From Lysobacter sp. Root690 (GTDB taxonomy: Bacteria; Pseudomonadota; Gammaproteobacteria; Xanthomonadales; Xanthomonadaceae): a stretch of 34,021 nucleotides of DNA. The stretch covers positions 486 to 34,506 of the forward strand of contig NZ_LMHM01000013.1 of assembly GCF_001427785.1 (NCBI RefSeq), given 5' to 3'. The notes under the pieces were generated by a model. The model searched no databases, had not been told where the DNA came from, and saw nothing but the letters and a program-made list of their open reading frames with translations. Position numbers and translations under genes: made by a program. This document shows, in pieces, positions 1 to 8,990 of this stretch; the first letter of the stretch is position 1; every line of letters begins with the position of its first letter.

Positions 1-22
1 GGTGGCGAAGATCATCAAGTGA
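1..22 (+). CDS. tuf: Elongation factor Tu, C-terminal end only (partial)
   Basis: Only the last six codons and the stop are inside the window. Reading from base 2 gives V-A-K-I-I-K-stop, the C-terminus I recall for EF-Tu of Xanthomonadaceae. The position directly before the S10 operon is where the str operon copy of tuf normally lies in gammaproteobacteria. The identification rests on six residues plus synteny. The TGA stop is itself built into the first base pairs of the large hairpin at 20-71. Confidence 0.7.
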
Positions 23-71
23 CGAATCGGCCCGTGCGCGCGTAAGCGCGCACGGCTTTGCCGATTCGTCA
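20..71 (+). terminator. Compound hairpin at the tuf 3' end, no U-tract
   Basis: An outer perfect 11-bp stem (20-30 with 61-71) encloses an inner perfect 10-bp stem (32-41 with 46-55) capped by a GTAA tetraloop. The tuf stop codon is in the outer stem. No run of T follows, so it is not a classical intrinsic terminator. It could be an mRNA 3'-end stabiliser or a Rho-related structure. The sequence just after (74-87, CCCGC-GAAA-GCGGG) forms a further small hairpin and resembles a repeat common in Xanthomonadaceae. Confidence 0.5.
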
Positions 72-136
72 TTCCCGCGAAAGCGGGGGTGAGGCGACAC
101 CGCTTGCCACGTGCGTTGAAGCGCATGTCGCGTGGC

Positions 137-177
137 GCCGAACGCCATCGCGCTCTGCGCGATGGCCGGGGTCGAAA
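137..177 (+). repeat. Stem-loop repeat, copy 1 of 2
   Basis: GCCGAAC (137-143) is followed by a perfect 10-bp stem (144-153 with 157-166) and then CGGGGTCGAAA. A second copy at 14394-14432 has the same flanks, GCCGAAC and CGGGAACGAAA, around a different but still perfect stem. Conserved flanks with changed, still-pairing stems suggest a dispersed repeat or RNA element family. Confidence 0.5.
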
Positions 178-277
178 GCCGGTGGCGACAGATCTTCGGT
201 TCCAGCTTCATGCTTTAAAGCGGCATCCCCGGATAGCCGCCCGCCCCAAAGAAACCCGCGACGGCTCAAAACCGTCG

Positions 278-323
278 CCGGTTTTCTCAATCGCGGTCCC
301 GCGACCCCGATTGAGAAAACCGG
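278..323 (+). repeat. 16-bp perfect inverted repeat
   Basis: CCGGTTTTCTCAATCG (278-293) pairs perfectly with 308-323. Inside, GGTC (295-298) pairs with GACC (303-306), leaving one C-C mismatch. The hairpin ends 57 bases before the -35 box of the rpsJ promoter. It is immediately preceded by another 7-bp stem (258-264 with 272-278). It has no T-run of its own, so its role as terminator or protein site is not settled. Confidence 0.55.
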
Positions 324-380
324 TAGTCCAAGCCAGGCCCGCAAGGGCAGGCCGTATTCATAGCCCGACGAGCCGAGTGC

Positions 381-410
381 TTGCACTCCGCTCCAAGCTG
401 CATGTAGAAT
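381..410 (+). promoter_or_regulatory. Sigma-70 promoter of the S10 operon
   Basis: TTGCAC (381-386), an 18-nt spacer and TAGAAT (405-410) are close to the sigma-70 consensus. TG just upstream of the -10 box may help. The start site would be near 417, giving a leader of about 315 nt before rpsJ. It is the best promoter match in this gap. Confidence 0.65.
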
Positions 411-416
411 GCGCGA

Positions 417-732
417 CCACCGCGCCACCCCTGTTCACGCCGGGGCGGCGCAACCAGCGAAATGAGGAGCAGGATGCCCCTCGTATTCGCCAGACAGGGA
501 CATGTCGCACGGCAGCGCTCCATACGTTCTGGGCCCGCAAGGGCATCCAAAGAACGCTGATGGGGCCCTTCCTGCGTTCTATTCCGTCTGGGCGGGCCGG
601 GTAACCGGGCCGCCTTAGCTTTTCCAGGCAGGGAAGCTCCGGGGCGAGGGTGTTGTCCTGGAGTGTTTGCATTTCGTGGGGTCGGCGCACCCAGAAGCCG
701 TCCCGTCGCTCTTTCAACCAAGGAATTCCGTC
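417..732 (+). promoter_or_regulatory. S10 operon mRNA leader with alternative stems
   Basis: The central part has mutually exclusive pairings. CGTTCT (525-530) can pair with AGAACG (551-556), enclosing a GCCC-GCAA-GGGC hairpin (533-544). Alternatively AGAACGC (551-557) pairs with GCGTTCT (574-580). GGATGCCC (472-479) can also pair with GGGCATCC (541-548), competing with the GCAA hairpin. A GC-rich stem follows (591-600 with 605-614, one mismatch). In E. coli the S10 leader is the target of L4 autoregulation; a similar role here is inferred from position and structure only. Confidence 0.45.
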
Positions 733-1044
733 ATGGCGGACCAAAAGATCCGGATTCGGCTGAAGGCGTACGATCATCGTTTGATCGACCGTTCGGCCAG
801 CGAGATCGTCGAGACGGCTAAGCGGACCGGCGCGCAAGTGCGCGGCCCGATCCCGCTGCCGACCAAGATCGAGCGTTACACCATCCTGGTGTCCCCGCAC
901 GTCGACAAAGACGCGCGTGACCAGTACGAAACCCGCACGCACAAGCGTGTGCTCGATATCGTCGACCCGAACGACAAGACCGTGGACGCGCTGATGAAGC
1001 TCGAACTCGCGGCTGGCGTCGACGTGCAGATCAAGCTGACCTGA
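733..1044 (+). CDS. rpsJ: 30S ribosomal protein S10 (NusE)
   Basis: S10 sits in the 30S head and, as NusE, also joins the NusB/NusG antitermination complex. The 103-residue product has the family's usual length and shows the GPIPLPT loop (residues 39-45) and the RTHKRVLDI signature. The ATG at 733 is chosen because the protein then starts [15 protein letters not shown], matching the family; upstream in-frame codons give unrelated sequence. AAGGA lies about 8 nt before it. It is the first gene of the operon and follows the long leader. Confidence 0.97.
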   Translation: MADQKIRIRLKAYDHRLIDRSASEIVETAKRTGAQVRGPIPLPTKIERYTILVSPHVDKDARDQYETRTHKRVLDIVDPNDKTVDALMKLELAAGVDVQIKLT

Positions 1045-1054
1045 GGCCACCACT

Positions 1055-1711
1055 ATGACCGCGAAGAAATATTCGTTGGGCATCGTCGGTCGCAAGGCCG
1101 GCATGAGCCGCTTCTTCACTGAAGACGGCAAATCGGTTCCGGTGACCCTGATCGAGGCGACCCCGAACCGCATTACCCAGATCAAGACCACGGATACCGA
1201 CGGCTACAGCGCCGTGCAGGTGACCGTCGGCGTGCGCCGCGCGGCGCTCGTCAACAAGCCCGAAGCCGGACACCTCGCCAAGGCGAAGGTCGAAGCCGGT
1301 CGCGGCTTGTGGGAACTGCGCGTGGAAGACGACAAGATCGGCGCGTTCGAAGTCGGCGGCGAAATCAAGGCCGACATCTTCGAAGTGGGCCAGATCGTCG
1401 ACGTCCAGGGCATCACCAAGGGCAAGGGCTTCCAGGGCACGATCAAGCGCTGGAACTTCAAGATGGGCGACGCGACCCACGGTAACTCGCTGTCGCACCG
1501 TTCGCCGGGTTCTATCGGCCAGCGTCAGACGCCGGGCCGCGTGTTTCCGGGCAAGAAGATGTCCGGTCACATGGGTTTCGTTCAGCAGAGCACGCAGGGC
1601 CTGGAAGTGGTCAAGGTCGACGCCGAGCGCGGCCTGATCGCGATCAAGGGCGCCGTGCCGGGCGCTCCGGGCGGTGACGTGATCGTCCGCCCGTCGAGCA
1701 AGGGAGCATAA
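1055..1711 (+). CDS. rplC: 50S ribosomal protein L3
   Basis: L3 is an early 23S rRNA-binding assembly protein whose long extension reaches towards the peptidyl transferase centre. The 218-residue protein shows the family signature around residues 138-156 ([19 protein letters not shown]). Gln156 corresponds to the glutamine that PrmB methylates in E. coli (Gln150). Its length is slightly above the E. coli protein (209). The gene starts 10 nt after rpsJ, with no strong Shine-Dalgarno, consistent with translational coupling. Confidence 0.97.
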   Translation: MTAKKYSLGIVGRKAGMSRFFTEDGKSVPVTLIEATPNRITQIKTTDTDGYSAVQVTVGVRRAALVNKPEAGHLAKAKVEAGRGLWELRVEDDKIGAFEVGGEIKADIFEVGQIVDVQGITKGKGFQGTIKRWNFKMGDATHGNSLSHRSPGSIGQRQTPGRVFPGKKMSGHMGFVQQSTQGLEVVKVDAERGLIAIKGAVPGAPGGDVIVRPSSKGA

Positions 1712-1713
1712 CG

Positions 1714-2319
1714 ATGGAACTTGCCATCAACGGTAGCGACAAGAAGCTGTCGGTTTCCGACGCCATCTTCGATCGCGAATTCAGCGAAGACCTGATTCAC
1801 CAGGTGGTCGTGGCCTACCGCAACGCGGGCCGCGCCGGCACCAAGGCGCAGAAGACGCGTTCGGAAGTGAACGGCACCACCAAGAAGTCGAAGAAGCAGA
1901 AGGGCGGCGGTGCGCGTCATGGCGCGCTGACGGCTCCGATCTTCGTCGGCGGCGGCGTGACCTTCGCGGCCAAGCCGCGCAGCTTCGCCCAGAAGGTGAA
2001 TCGCAAGATGTACCGCGCGGCGATCGCGTCGATCCTGTCGGAACTCAACCGCCAGGGCCGCATCACCGTCGTCGAAAAGCTCGACATCGACTCGCCGAAG
2101 ACCTCGGGCATGATCTCCATGCTGAAGTCGCTCGACATGGGCCGTCGTCCGCTGCTCGTCACCGAGGAAGCCTCCGAGAACCTGTATCTCTCGGCGCGCA
2201 ACCTGCCTTACGTGGAAGTCCGCGACGTGCAGGGACTCGATCCGGTCGCCCTCGTCGGCGCCGATTCGATCGTGTTCACCGCCGATGCGGTCAAGAAGAT
2301 CGAGGAGTGGCTGGCATGA
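1714..2319 (+). CDS. rplD: 50S ribosomal protein L4
   Basis: L4 binds 23S rRNA domain I and lines the exit tunnel with a basic loop, here the [20 protein letters not shown] region (about residues 49-69). In E. coli L4 also represses the S10 operon by acting on its mRNA leader; whether it does here depends on the leader at 417-732. The 201-residue length equals that of E. coli L4. GGGAG inside the end of rplC lies 7 nt before the ATG. Its stop overlaps the rplW start as ATGA. Confidence 0.97.
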   Translation: MELAINGSDKKLSVSDAIFDREFSEDLIHQVVVAYRNAGRAGTKAQKTRSEVNGTTKKSKKQKGGGARHGALTAPIFVGGGVTFAAKPRSFAQKVNRKMYRAAIASILSELNRQGRITVVEKLDIDSPKTSGMISMLKSLDMGRRPLLVTEEASENLYLSARNLPYVEVRDVQGLDPVALVGADSIVFTADAVKKIEEWLA

Positions 2320-2612
2320 ACGAGGCCAAGCTCTACAGCATCATCCGCGCGCCGCGCGTGTCCGAAAAGACCGCCCGTCTGCAGGAAGTCTCCAACCAAT
2401 ACGTCTTCGAAGTCGCGACGGACGCTACCAAGGCCGATATCAAAATCGCCGTGGAAAAGCTGTTCGACGTGAAGGTCGAGGCTGTCAATGTGGTCAACGT
2501 GAAGGGCAAGAACAAAGCCTTCAAGTTCCGCATGGGCCGTCGCGCCGACTGGCGCAAGGCGTACGTGAAGCTGGCCGAAGGCCAGTCGATCGACGTGATG
2601 GCCAAGGCCTGA
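2316..2612 (+). CDS. rplW: 50S ribosomal protein L23
   Basis: L23 sits at the tunnel exit and is the docking site for trigger factor and SRP. The 98-residue protein starts [18 protein letters not shown], matching the family, so I take the ATG at 2316, which overlaps the rplD stop by 4 nt. An ATG 9 nt upstream would add only MAG and is less likely. The ATGA junction implies translational coupling with L4. It is close to the usual 100 residues. Confidence 0.96.
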   Translation: MNEAKLYSIIRAPRVSEKTARLQEVSNQYVFEVATDATKADIKIAVEKLFDVKVEAVNVVNVKGKNKAFKFRMGRRADWRKAYVKLAEGQSIDVMAKA

Positions 2613-2622
2613 GGAAAGATCC

Positions 2623-3450
2623 ATGGCATTGATGACATTCAAGCCCACGTCCGCCGGCCGCCGCAACGCGGTTCGCGTCGTGACCCCGGGCCTGCACAAG
2701 GGCGCGCCGCACGCGGCGTTGGTCGAAAAGCAGAGCAAGAGCGGCGGTCGTAACCACCACGGCCGCATCACCACCCGTCACATCGGCGGTGGCCACAAGC
2801 AGCATTACCGCATCATCGACTTCAAGCGCGACAAGGTCGGCATTCCGGCCCGCGTCGAGCGGATCGAATACGATCCCAACCGCACCGCGCACATCGCGCT
2901 GCTGTGCTACGTCGATGGCGAGCGTCGTTACATCATCGCCCCCAAGGGCCTGAAGGACGGCGATCAGGTGATCGCTGGCCGTGACGCCCCGATCCGCGTC
3001 GGCAACACGCTGCCGCTGAGCAACATCCCGGTCGGCTCCACGGTGCATTGCATCGAGATGAAGCCGGGCAAGGGCGCTCAGCTCGCCCGCGCCGCCGGCG
3101 CCGGCGTCCAGCTGGTCGCTCGCGAACAGGGTTACGCCACGCTGCGTCTTCGCTCCGGCGAAATGCGCAAGGTGCCGGTCGACTGCTGCGCGACCATCGG
3201 CGAAGTCGGCAACGACGAGCACAGCCTCGAGAAGCTCGGCAAGGCCGGCGCCAAGCGCTGGCGCGGTATCAAGCCGACCGTCCGCGGCGCCGCCATGAAC
3301 CCCGTCGACCACCCGCACGGTGGTGGTGAGGCGAAGGCTGGCCAGGGCAACCCGCATCCGGTCACCCCCTGGGGTGTTCCGACCAAGGGTTACAAGACGC
3401 GCAAGAACAAGCGCACCACGCAATTCATCGTGCGCGATCGCAGGGGTTAA
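2623..3450 (+). CDS. rplB: 50S ribosomal protein L2
   Basis: L2 is a core 50S protein needed for subunit association and peptidyl transfer. The 275-residue product has the basic N-terminal region ([19 protein letters not shown], residues 41-59) and the C-terminal motif [11 protein letters not shown], with His230 matching the conserved histidine linked to activity in E. coli. AGGAAAG lies about 7 nt before the ATG. Length and order within the operon are standard. Confidence 0.98.
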   Translation: MALMTFKPTSAGRRNAVRVVTPGLHKGAPHAALVEKQSKSGGRNHHGRITTRHIGGGHKQHYRIIDFKRDKVGIPARVERIEYDPNRTAHIALLCYVDGERRYIIAPKGLKDGDQVIAGRDAPIRVGNTLPLSNIPVGSTVHCIEMKPGKGAQLARAAGAGVQLVAREQGYATLRLRSGEMRKVPVDCCATIGEVGNDEHSLEKLGKAGAKRWRGIKPTVRGAAMNPVDHPHGGGEAKAGQGNPHPVTPWGVPTKGYKTRKNKRTTQFIVRDRRG

Positions 3451-3456
3451 TCGGCC

Positions 3457-3726
3457 ATGGCACGTTCTCTCAAAAAAGGTCCGTTCGTCGACCACCATCT
3501 CATCAAGAAGGTGGAGACCGCGGGCAACAACAAGAAGCCGATCAAGACCTGGTCGCGCCGCTCGATGGTGCTGCCGGAAATGGTGGGCTTCACCATCGCC
3601 GTGCACAACGGCAAAAACCACATCCCGGTGCTGGTCAACGAAAACATGGTTGGCCACAAGCTTGGCGAATTCGCCCTGACCCGTACGTTCAAGGGTCACG
3701 GCGGCGACAAGAAGTCGGGTAAGTAA
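3457..3726 (+). CDS. rpsS: 30S ribosomal protein S19
   Basis: S19 forms a complex with S13 in the 30S head and contacts A-site tRNA. The 89-residue protein begins [18 protein letters not shown] and ends with the family signature [19 protein letters not shown]. The start lies 6 nt after the rplB stop; the ribosome site is weak, so coupling to rplB is likely. Confidence 0.97.
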   Translation: MARSLKKGPFVDHHLIKKVETAGNNKKPIKTWSRRSMVLPEMVGFTIAVHNGKNHIPVLVNENMVGHKLGEFALTRTFKGHGGDKKSGK

Positions 3727-3736
3727 GGAGATGACC

Positions 3737-4072
3737 ATGGAAGCGAAAGCCATCCTGCGCACCGCGCGCATCTCCCCGCAGAAGGCCCGCCTGGTCGCCG
3801 ACCAAGTGCGCGGTCTGTCGGCCGAGCGCGCCGTCAACCTGCTGAAGTTCTCGGACAAGAAGGCAGCTGCACTGATCCGCAAGGTCGTGGAGTCCGCCAT
3901 CGCCAACGCCGAGAACAACCAGGGCGCTGACATCGACGAGCTCAAGGTCACGACCATCATGGTGGACGAGGGTCCCGCACTGAAGCGCTTTATGGCTCGT
4001 GCGAAAGGCCGCGGCACCCGCATCCTCAAGCGCACCAGCCACATCACTGTGGTTGTGGGCGCCGGCAAGTAA
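3737..4072 (+). CDS. rplV: 50S ribosomal protein L22
   Basis: L22 lines the exit tunnel; its extended hairpin is where macrolide resistance mutations often fall. Two in-frame ATGs exist, at 3731 and 3737. AAGGAG (3725-3730) abuts the first but is spaced 6 nt from the second, and the family starts with MEAKAI-type sequence, so I choose 3737, giving 111 residues. The N-terminus [17 protein letters not shown] and the signature [20 protein letters not shown] are clear. Confidence 0.95.
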   Translation: MEAKAILRTARISPQKARLVADQVRGLSAERAVNLLKFSDKKAAALIRKVVESAIANAENNQGADIDELKVTTIMVDEGPALKRFMARAKGRGTRILKRTSHITVVVGAGK

Positions 4073-4086
4073 GGCGGAGTCAGACA

Positions 4087-4830
<744 letters not shown>

Positions 4831-4836
4831 TCCATC

Positions 4837-5250
4837 ATGTTGCAACCCAAGCGAACCAAGTACCGCAAGGTGCACAAGGGCCGCAATGATGGCCTGAGCT
4901 GGAGCGGCAATGCCGTTAGCTTCGGCGAATACGGCCTCAAGGCGACCGCGCACGGTCAGCTGACCGCGCGCCAGATCGAAGCGGCCCGCCGCTCGATCAG
5001 CCGCTACGTCAAGCGCGGCGGCAAGATGTGGATCCGCGTGTTCCCGGACAAGCCGATCACCAAGAAGCCGATCGAAGTCCGAATGGGCTCCGGTAAGGGC
5101 AACGTCGAGTACTGGGTCGCTCAGATCCAGCCCGGTCGCATGATTTACGAGATCGAAGGCGTGGCCGAAGACGTGGCGCGTGAAGCGTTTCGCCTGGCCG
5201 CCGCCAAGCTCTCGGTGACCACCACTTTCGTTACCCGGACGGTGCGCTAA
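4837..5250 (+). CDS. rplP: 50S ribosomal protein L16
   Basis: L16 helps organise the A-site region of the 50S subunit. The 137-residue protein starts [19 protein letters not shown] and contains RMGSGKG; Arg82 aligns with the arginine hydroxylated by the RoxA oxygenase in E. coli (Arg81). Its final A is also the first base of the rpmC ATG (TAATG), so the two genes are coupled. Confidence 0.97.
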   Translation: MLQPKRTKYRKVHKGRNDGLSWSGNAVSFGEYGLKATAHGQLTARQIEAARRSISRYVKRGGKMWIRVFPDKPITKKPIEVRMGSGKGNVEYWVAQIQPGRMIYEIEGVAEDVAREAFRLAAAKLSVTTTFVTRTVR

Positions 5251-5435
5251 TGGAACTCAAGCAACTGCGCCAGAAGTCGGCGGACGAGCTCAAGGCCCAC
5301 CTGGTCGACCTGCACAAGGAGAGCTTCGCTCTGCGCATGCAGAAGGCCACCGGTCAGCTCGCAAAGACCCATGAAGCCCGCCGTGTGAAGCGCGAGATTG
5401 CTCGCGTGAACATGCTGCTGGGCGAGAAGAAGTAA
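5250..5435 (+). CDS. rpmC: 50S ribosomal protein L29
   Basis: L29 is a small two-helix protein next to L23 at the tunnel exit. The 61-residue product shows the family pattern: an acidic first helix starting [14 protein letters not shown] and a basic second half with [18 protein letters not shown]. It overlaps the rplP stop by one base and has no Shine-Dalgarno of its own, which points to reinitiation from rplP. Confidence 0.96.
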   Translation: MELKQLRQKSADELKAHLVDLHKESFALRMQKATGQLAKTHEARRVKREIARVNMLLGEKK

Positions 5436-5444
5436 GGACCCGCC

Positions 5445-5714
5445 ATGACCGACAACAATACAGACAAGGCGCTGCGCACGGTTGAAGGCCGGGTCGTCAG
5501 CAACAAGATGGACAAGACCGTCACCGTGCTCGTCGAGCGCCAGGTCAAGCACGCGCTGTACGGCAAGTACATCCGTCGCTCGACCAAGCTCCACGCCCAC
5601 GACGCCGAAAACGCCTGCAAAGAAGGCGATATCGTGCGGGTGAAGGAAATTGCTCCGATGTCCAAGACCAAGAACTGGAGCGTGGTTGAAATCGTCAGCC
5701 GCGCGGCCATTTAA
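5445..5714 (+). CDS. rpsQ: 30S ribosomal protein S17
   Basis: S17 is a primary 16S rRNA-binding protein with an OB fold. The 89-residue protein contains [20 protein letters not shown] and the signature [20 protein letters not shown]. It is usually the last gene of the S10 operon. No terminator or large gap separates it from rplN (14 nt), so S10 and spc genes may be co-transcribed here. Confidence 0.97.
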   Translation: MTDNNTDKALRTVEGRVVSNKMDKTVTVLVERQVKHALYGKYIRRSTKLHAHDAENACKEGDIVRVKEIAPMSKTKNWSVVEIVSRAAI

Positions 5715-5728
5715 GAGGAGGCTGAACC

Positions 5729-6097
5729 ATGATCCAGATGCAAAGCTACCTCGGCGTGGCCGACAACTCCGGTGCTAAGGAAGTGATGTGCATCAAGGTG
5801 CTCGGCGGCTCCAAGCGCCGTTACGCGCACATTGGCGACATCATCAAGGTCACCGTGAAAGACGCGATCCCGCGTGGCAAGGTCAAGAAGGGCGACGTCT
5901 ATGACGCCGTCGTGGTTCGCACCCGCAAGGGTGTGCGCCGTCCGGACGGCTCGCTGATCCGCTTCGATGGCAACGCCGCGGTGTTGCTCAACAACAAGCA
6001 TGAGCCGATCGGCACCCGTATCTTCGGACCCGTGACTCGCGAGCTTCGCTCGGAGAAGTTCATGAAGATCGTCTCGCTCGCGCCTGAAGTGCTCTGA
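5729..6097 (+). CDS. rplN: 50S ribosomal protein L14
   Basis: L14 lies at the subunit interface and forms bridge contacts. The 122-residue protein starts [27 protein letters not shown], a very conserved block, and has [16 protein letters not shown] in the middle. A strong GAGGAGG lies about 8 nt before the ATG, fitting its role as first gene of the spc group even without a visible promoter. Confidence 0.98.
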   Translation: MIQMQSYLGVADNSGAKEVMCIKVLGGSKRRYAHIGDIIKVTVKDAIPRGKVKKGDVYDAVVVRTRKGVRRPDGSLIRFDGNAAVLLNNKHEPIGTRIFGPVTRELRSEKFMKIVSLAPEVL

Positions 6098-6113
6098 GCG
6101 GAGGAACTAGACC

Positions 6114-6428
6114 ATGAACCGTATCAAGAAGGGCGATCAAGTGATCGTCACTGCCGGCAAGGACAAGGGCAAGAAGGGCGATGTGGTGCGCGTGCTCGGC
6201 GACAAGGTCGTCGTGTCGAACATCAACATCATCAAGCGCCACACCAAGCCGAATCCGCAGGCCAATCAGCCGGGCGGCGTGATCGAGCGCGAAGCGCCGA
6301 TTCACATTTCCAACGTCATGCTGTTCAACCCGGCCTCCGGCAAGGGCGAGCGCATCGGTTTCAAGGTACTGGAGGATGGACGCAAACTGCGTGTGTTCCG
6401 CTCCAGTGGTGAGGCGGTTGACGCCTGA
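6114..6428 (+). CDS. rplX: 50S ribosomal protein L24
   Basis: L24 is one of the two assembly-initiating 23S-binding proteins. The 104-residue protein has an N-terminal KOW motif ([20 protein letters not shown], about residues 5-24), typical of the family. GCGGAGGA precedes the ATG by about 10 nt. Position between rplN and rplE is standard for the spc operon. Confidence 0.97.
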   Translation: MNRIKKGDQVIVTAGKDKGKKGDVVRVLGDKVVVSNINIIKRHTKPNPQANQPGGVIEREAPIHISNVMLFNPASGKGERIGFKVLEDGRKLRVFRSSGEAVDA

Positions 6429-6439
6429 GGAATGCTGAA

Positions 6440-6982
6440 ATGACCACCCGTCTGGAAGAGTTCTACAAGAAAGAAGTGGTTCCGGTGCTGACTGAGAAGT
6501 TCGGCTACAAGAACCCGATGGAAGTGCCGCGCCTCGTCAAGATCACCCTGAACATGGGCGTGGGCGAAGCGGCCACCAACAAGAAGATCCTGGAAAATGC
6601 CGTTGCGGACATGACCAAGATCGCCGGCCAGAAGCCGATCGTGACCAAGTCCCGCGTGTCGGTGGCTTCGTTCAAGATCCGCGACGGTTGGCCGATCGGC
6701 GCCAAGGTCACCCTGCGTCGCGCCAAGATGTACGAGTTCCTCGACCGCCTGGTCAACATCTCGTTGCCGCGCGTGCGCGACTTCCGTGGTGTCTCCGGCC
6801 GTTCGTTCGACGGCCGTGGCAACTACAACATGGGCGTCAAGGAACAGATCATCTTCCCGGAAATCGATTTCGACCAGGTCGACGCGCTGCGCGGCATGGA
6901 CATCGCGATCACCACGACCGCGAAGACCGATGCCGAGGCCAAGGCCCTGCTCGAAGCCTTCCGCTTCCCGTTCCGCAACTGA
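6440..6982 (+). CDS. rplE: 50S ribosomal protein L5
   Basis: L5 binds 5S rRNA with L18 and L25 and forms a bridge to S13. The 180-residue protein matches E. coli L5 in length (179) and shows [11 protein letters not shown], the signature near residues 60-76 ([19 protein letters not shown]) and [19 protein letters not shown]. In E. coli the S8 repressor site overlaps the start of rplE mRNA; I could not confirm an equivalent here. Confidence 0.98.
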   Translation: MTTRLEEFYKKEVVPVLTEKFGYKNPMEVPRLVKITLNMGVGEAATNKKILENAVADMTKIAGQKPIVTKSRVSVASFKIRDGWPIGAKVTLRRAKMYEFLDRLVNISLPRVRDFRGVSGRSFDGRGNYNMGVKEQIIFPEIDFDQVDALRGMDIAITTTAKTDAEAKALLEAFRFPFRN

Positions 6983-6997
6983 GTCTAGGATTGAACA

Positions 6998-7303
6998 ATG
7001 GCTAAGACTTCCATGATCAACCGCGACATCAAGCGGACCAAGCTGGCGAAGAAGTTCGCCGGCAAGCGTGATGCGCTCAAGAAGATCATCTCCAGCGACA
7101 ACTCGTCGTACGAAGAGAAGGCCGAGGCGGTCATCAAGCTGCAGAAGCTGCCGCGCGACTCCTCGCCGAGCCGCCAGCGCAACCGCTGCGTCCTGACCGG
7201 TCGTTCGCGCGGCGTCTACAGCAAGTTCGGCCTCGGCCGCAACAAGCTGCGCGAAGCCACCATGCGCGGCGATGTGCCGGGCCTGCGTAAGGCAAGCTGG
7301 TAA
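6998..7303 (+). CDS. rpsN: 30S ribosomal protein S14, zinc-free type
   Basis: S14 is in the 30S head. The 101-residue length and the motif [21 protein letters not shown] mark the long, cysteine-poor form that does not bind zinc. GGATT precedes the ATG. The gene is followed by an unusual 145-nt gap with a perfect GC-rich hairpin before rpsH, whereas these two genes are usually almost adjacent. Confidence 0.97.
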   Translation: MAKTSMINRDIKRTKLAKKFAGKRDALKKIISSDNSSYEEKAEAVIKLQKLPRDSSPSRQRNRCVLTGRSRGVYSKFGLGRNKLREATMRGDVPGLRKASW

Positions 7304-7336
7304 ATCTCTGGTACGATAGCCGGCTACCCGGTTCAA

Positions 7337-7362
7337 CCGCCGCGGCCCTCGGGCCGCGGCGG
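7337..7362 (+). terminator. 12-bp GC hairpin in the rpsN-rpsH gap
   Basis: CCGCCGCGGCCC (7337-7348) pairs perfectly with 7351-7362, with a nominal 2-nt loop that would open to 4 nt. Only CGTTATT follows, a poor U-tract, so it could be a partial terminator, an attenuator or an RNA processing site inside the spc operon. Confidence 0.45.
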
Positions 7363-7367
7363 CGTTA

Positions 7368-7395
7368 TTGAAAGCGCTGTAACCCGTTGTAATTA
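7368..7395 (+). promoter_or_regulatory. Possible internal promoter before rpsH
   Basis: TTGAAA (7368-7373), a 16-nt spacer and TAATTA (7390-7395) lie just after the hairpin, in an AT-richer stretch. The start would fall near 7402, giving a leader of about 45 nt. AGGTGA (7437-7442) is the ribosome site for rpsH. The match is moderate. Confidence 0.3.
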
Positions 7396-7448
7396 CTACT
7401 GAAATTCGCAATCCCGCGGATATCGGTGCTACTCATAGGTGACTCACA

Positions 7449-7847
7449 ATGAGCATGACTGATCCCATCGCCGACATGCTGGTCCGCATCAAGAATGCGG
7501 CCGCTGTGCGCAAGCAGACGGTGAAAATGCCCGCTTCCAAGATCAAGGTGGCGATCGCCGCCGTGTTGAAGGACGAGGGTTACATCCTGGATTCGCGCGT
7601 GACCGAAATCGGTCCGGGCAAGTCCGAACTCGAAATTTCGCTGAAGTACTACGAAGGCAAGCCGGTGATCGAGCGCCTGCAGCGCTACTCCCGCTCGGGC
7701 CTGCGTCAGTACCGCGGCAAGGACGCGATCCCGAAGGTCCTCGGCGGCCTGGGTATCGCGATCATCTCCACCTCCAAGGGCATCATGACCGATGCGCAGG
7801 CGCGCCAGCAGGGCGTCGGCGGTGAAGTCCTGTGCTTCGTGGCTTAA
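7449..7847 (+). CDS. rpsH: 30S ribosomal protein S8
   Basis: S8 is a primary binder of 16S rRNA helix 21 and in E. coli represses the spc operon. The 132-residue protein starts [17 protein letters not shown] and ends with the signature [31 protein letters not shown] is 6 nt before the ATG at 7449, which favours this start over the second Met two codons in. It follows the long gap after rpsN. Confidence 0.97.
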   Translation: MSMTDPIADMLVRIKNAAAVRKQTVKMPASKIKVAIAAVLKDEGYILDSRVTEIGPGKSELEISLKYYEGKPVIERLQRYSRSGLRQYRGKDAIPKVLGGLGIAIISTSKGIMTDAQARQQGVGGEVLCFVA

Positions 7848-7861
7848 GGGAGTAAACGACC

Positions 7862-8389
7862 ATGTCCCGAGTTGCCAAGAAGCCGATCGCTCTCCCGAAG
7901 GGCGTCGAACTCAACATCCAGGCCGATTCGATCGCCGCCAAGGGCCCGAAGGGCACCCTGTCGATCGGTAAGCCGGCCGCCATCAGCCTCAAGGTCGAGA
8001 ACGGCGAAGCGCTGTTCACCACCGAAGACGCGGCGCTGATCCCGCTGACCGGCACCCTGCGCGCGATCCTCGCCAACATGGTGAAGGGCGTGTCCGAAGG
8101 CTTCGAGCGCAAGCTCGAGCTGGTCGGCGTCGGTTACCGCGCCTCGATGCAGGGCGCCGACCTGAACCTGGCCCTGGGTTTCTCCCATCCGGTCCTGTTC
8201 AAGGCTCCGGAAGGCATCACCATCGCGACTCCCACCCAGACCGAAATCCTGGTCCAGGGCGCGGACAAGCAGCGCGTCGGTGAAGTTGCCGCCAAGATCC
8301 GCGGTTTCCGTCCGCCGGAGCCCTACAAGGGCAAGGGTGTGAAGTACGCCGGCGAAGTCATCATCCGCAAGGAAGCCAAGAAGGCCTAA
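7862..8389 (+). CDS. rplF: 50S ribosomal protein L6
   Basis: L6 binds near the sarcin-ricin loop and the factor-binding site. The 175-residue protein has the two repeated L6 folds, starting [16 protein letters not shown], and the C-terminal signature [16 protein letters not shown]. The start follows a GGGAG ribosome site by 8 nt, 14 nt after rpsH. Length is standard. Confidence 0.97.
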   Translation: MSRVAKKPIALPKGVELNIQADSIAAKGPKGTLSIGKPAAISLKVENGEALFTTEDAALIPLTGTLRAILANMVKGVSEGFERKLELVGVGYRASMQGADLNLALGFSHPVLFKAPEGITIATPTQTEILVQGADKQRVGEVAAKIRGFRPPEPYKGKGVKYAGEVIIRKEAKKA

Positions 8390-8455
8390 CGGGTAGGGCG
8401 CCGGTCCCGCATCGGCTCCCACGACACCAAGCCTTCAGCTTTCGGAGATCAGAAC

Positions 8456-8809
8456 ATGAACAAGAACATCGCTCGTCTGCGCCGCGCCAAGTCGACCCGG
8501 TCGCACATCCGCAATCTCGGCGTCGCCCGTCTGACCGTGCTGCGCACCGGTCAGCACCTGTACGCCCAGGTCTTCACCGCCGACGGCTCCAAGGTCCTGG
8601 CTTCGGCTTCGACCGTGCAGGCCGACGTCAAGGAAGGCCTGAAGAACGGCAAGAACGCCGAAGCCGCCGTCAAGGTCGGCAAGATGATCGCCGAGCGCGC
8701 CAAGGCCGCGGGCATCGAGAAGGTCGCGTTCGACCGCTCGGGCTACCGCTACCACGGCCGCATCAAGGCGCTGGCCGATGCCGCTCGCGAAGGCGGTCTG
8801 CAGTTCTAA
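8456..8809 (+). CDS. rplR: 50S ribosomal protein L18
   Basis: L18 binds 5S rRNA and helps it dock on the 50S subunit. The 117-residue protein starts [19 protein letters not shown] and contains the conserved C-terminal block [29 protein letters not shown] lies about 9 nt upstream. There is a 66-nt gap after rplF and a 181-nt gap before rpsE, both longer than usual. Confidence 0.97.
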   Translation: MNKNIARLRRAKSTRSHIRNLGVARLTVLRTGQHLYAQVFTADGSKVLASASTVQADVKEGLKNGKNAEAAVKVGKMIAERAKAAGIEKVAFDRSGYRYHGRIKALADAAREGGLQF

Positions 8810-8990
8810 GTCTTTCGAGACTTGAAAGCGTGGAGATTCGTCTCCACGCCTTTCGCACCGAATAGTTTCAACCGCCGACACGGGCTTGTGTCGGGCGCTC
8901 TGGTGGATTCCCGCCACGGCGAGGCACCCGAACCACTTCACAATCATAAGCGGCCACGCCGCAAATCCCATTAATCAACGAGACACCGAA
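8810..8990 (+). promoter_or_regulatory. Two hairpins in the 181-nt rplR-rpsE gap
   Basis: A perfect 9-bp stem with a TTCG tetraloop (8828-8836 with 8841-8849) is followed by CTTTCG, a weak U-tract. A second stem, CCGACAC with GTGTCGG (8875-8881 with 8888-8894), follows. I find no clear promoter. These may be an attenuator, processing sites or a leader for rpsE. Confidence 0.45.

Larger units (their letters stand above)
23..732 (+). other. 710-nt non-coding gap between tuf and rpsJ, rich in hairpins
   Basis: I find no convincing gene here; open frames lack ribosome sites and recognisable products. It holds the tuf 3' hairpin, a GAAA-capped hairpin (74-87), a 10-bp stem with a 3-nt loop (144-166), a 7-bp stem (258-278), a 16-bp inverted repeat (278-323), a promoter (381-410) and the rpsJ leader. 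The 14-nt sequence GGCCCGCAAGGGCA occurs twice, at 336-349 and 532-545, each able to form a GCCC-GCAA-GGGC hairpin. Confidence 0.75.

Noticed and set aside
89-604. 171-codon frame in the tuf-rpsJ gap
   Set aside because: It spans the promoter and several hairpins, lacks a ribosome site and reads as low-complexity basic sequence.
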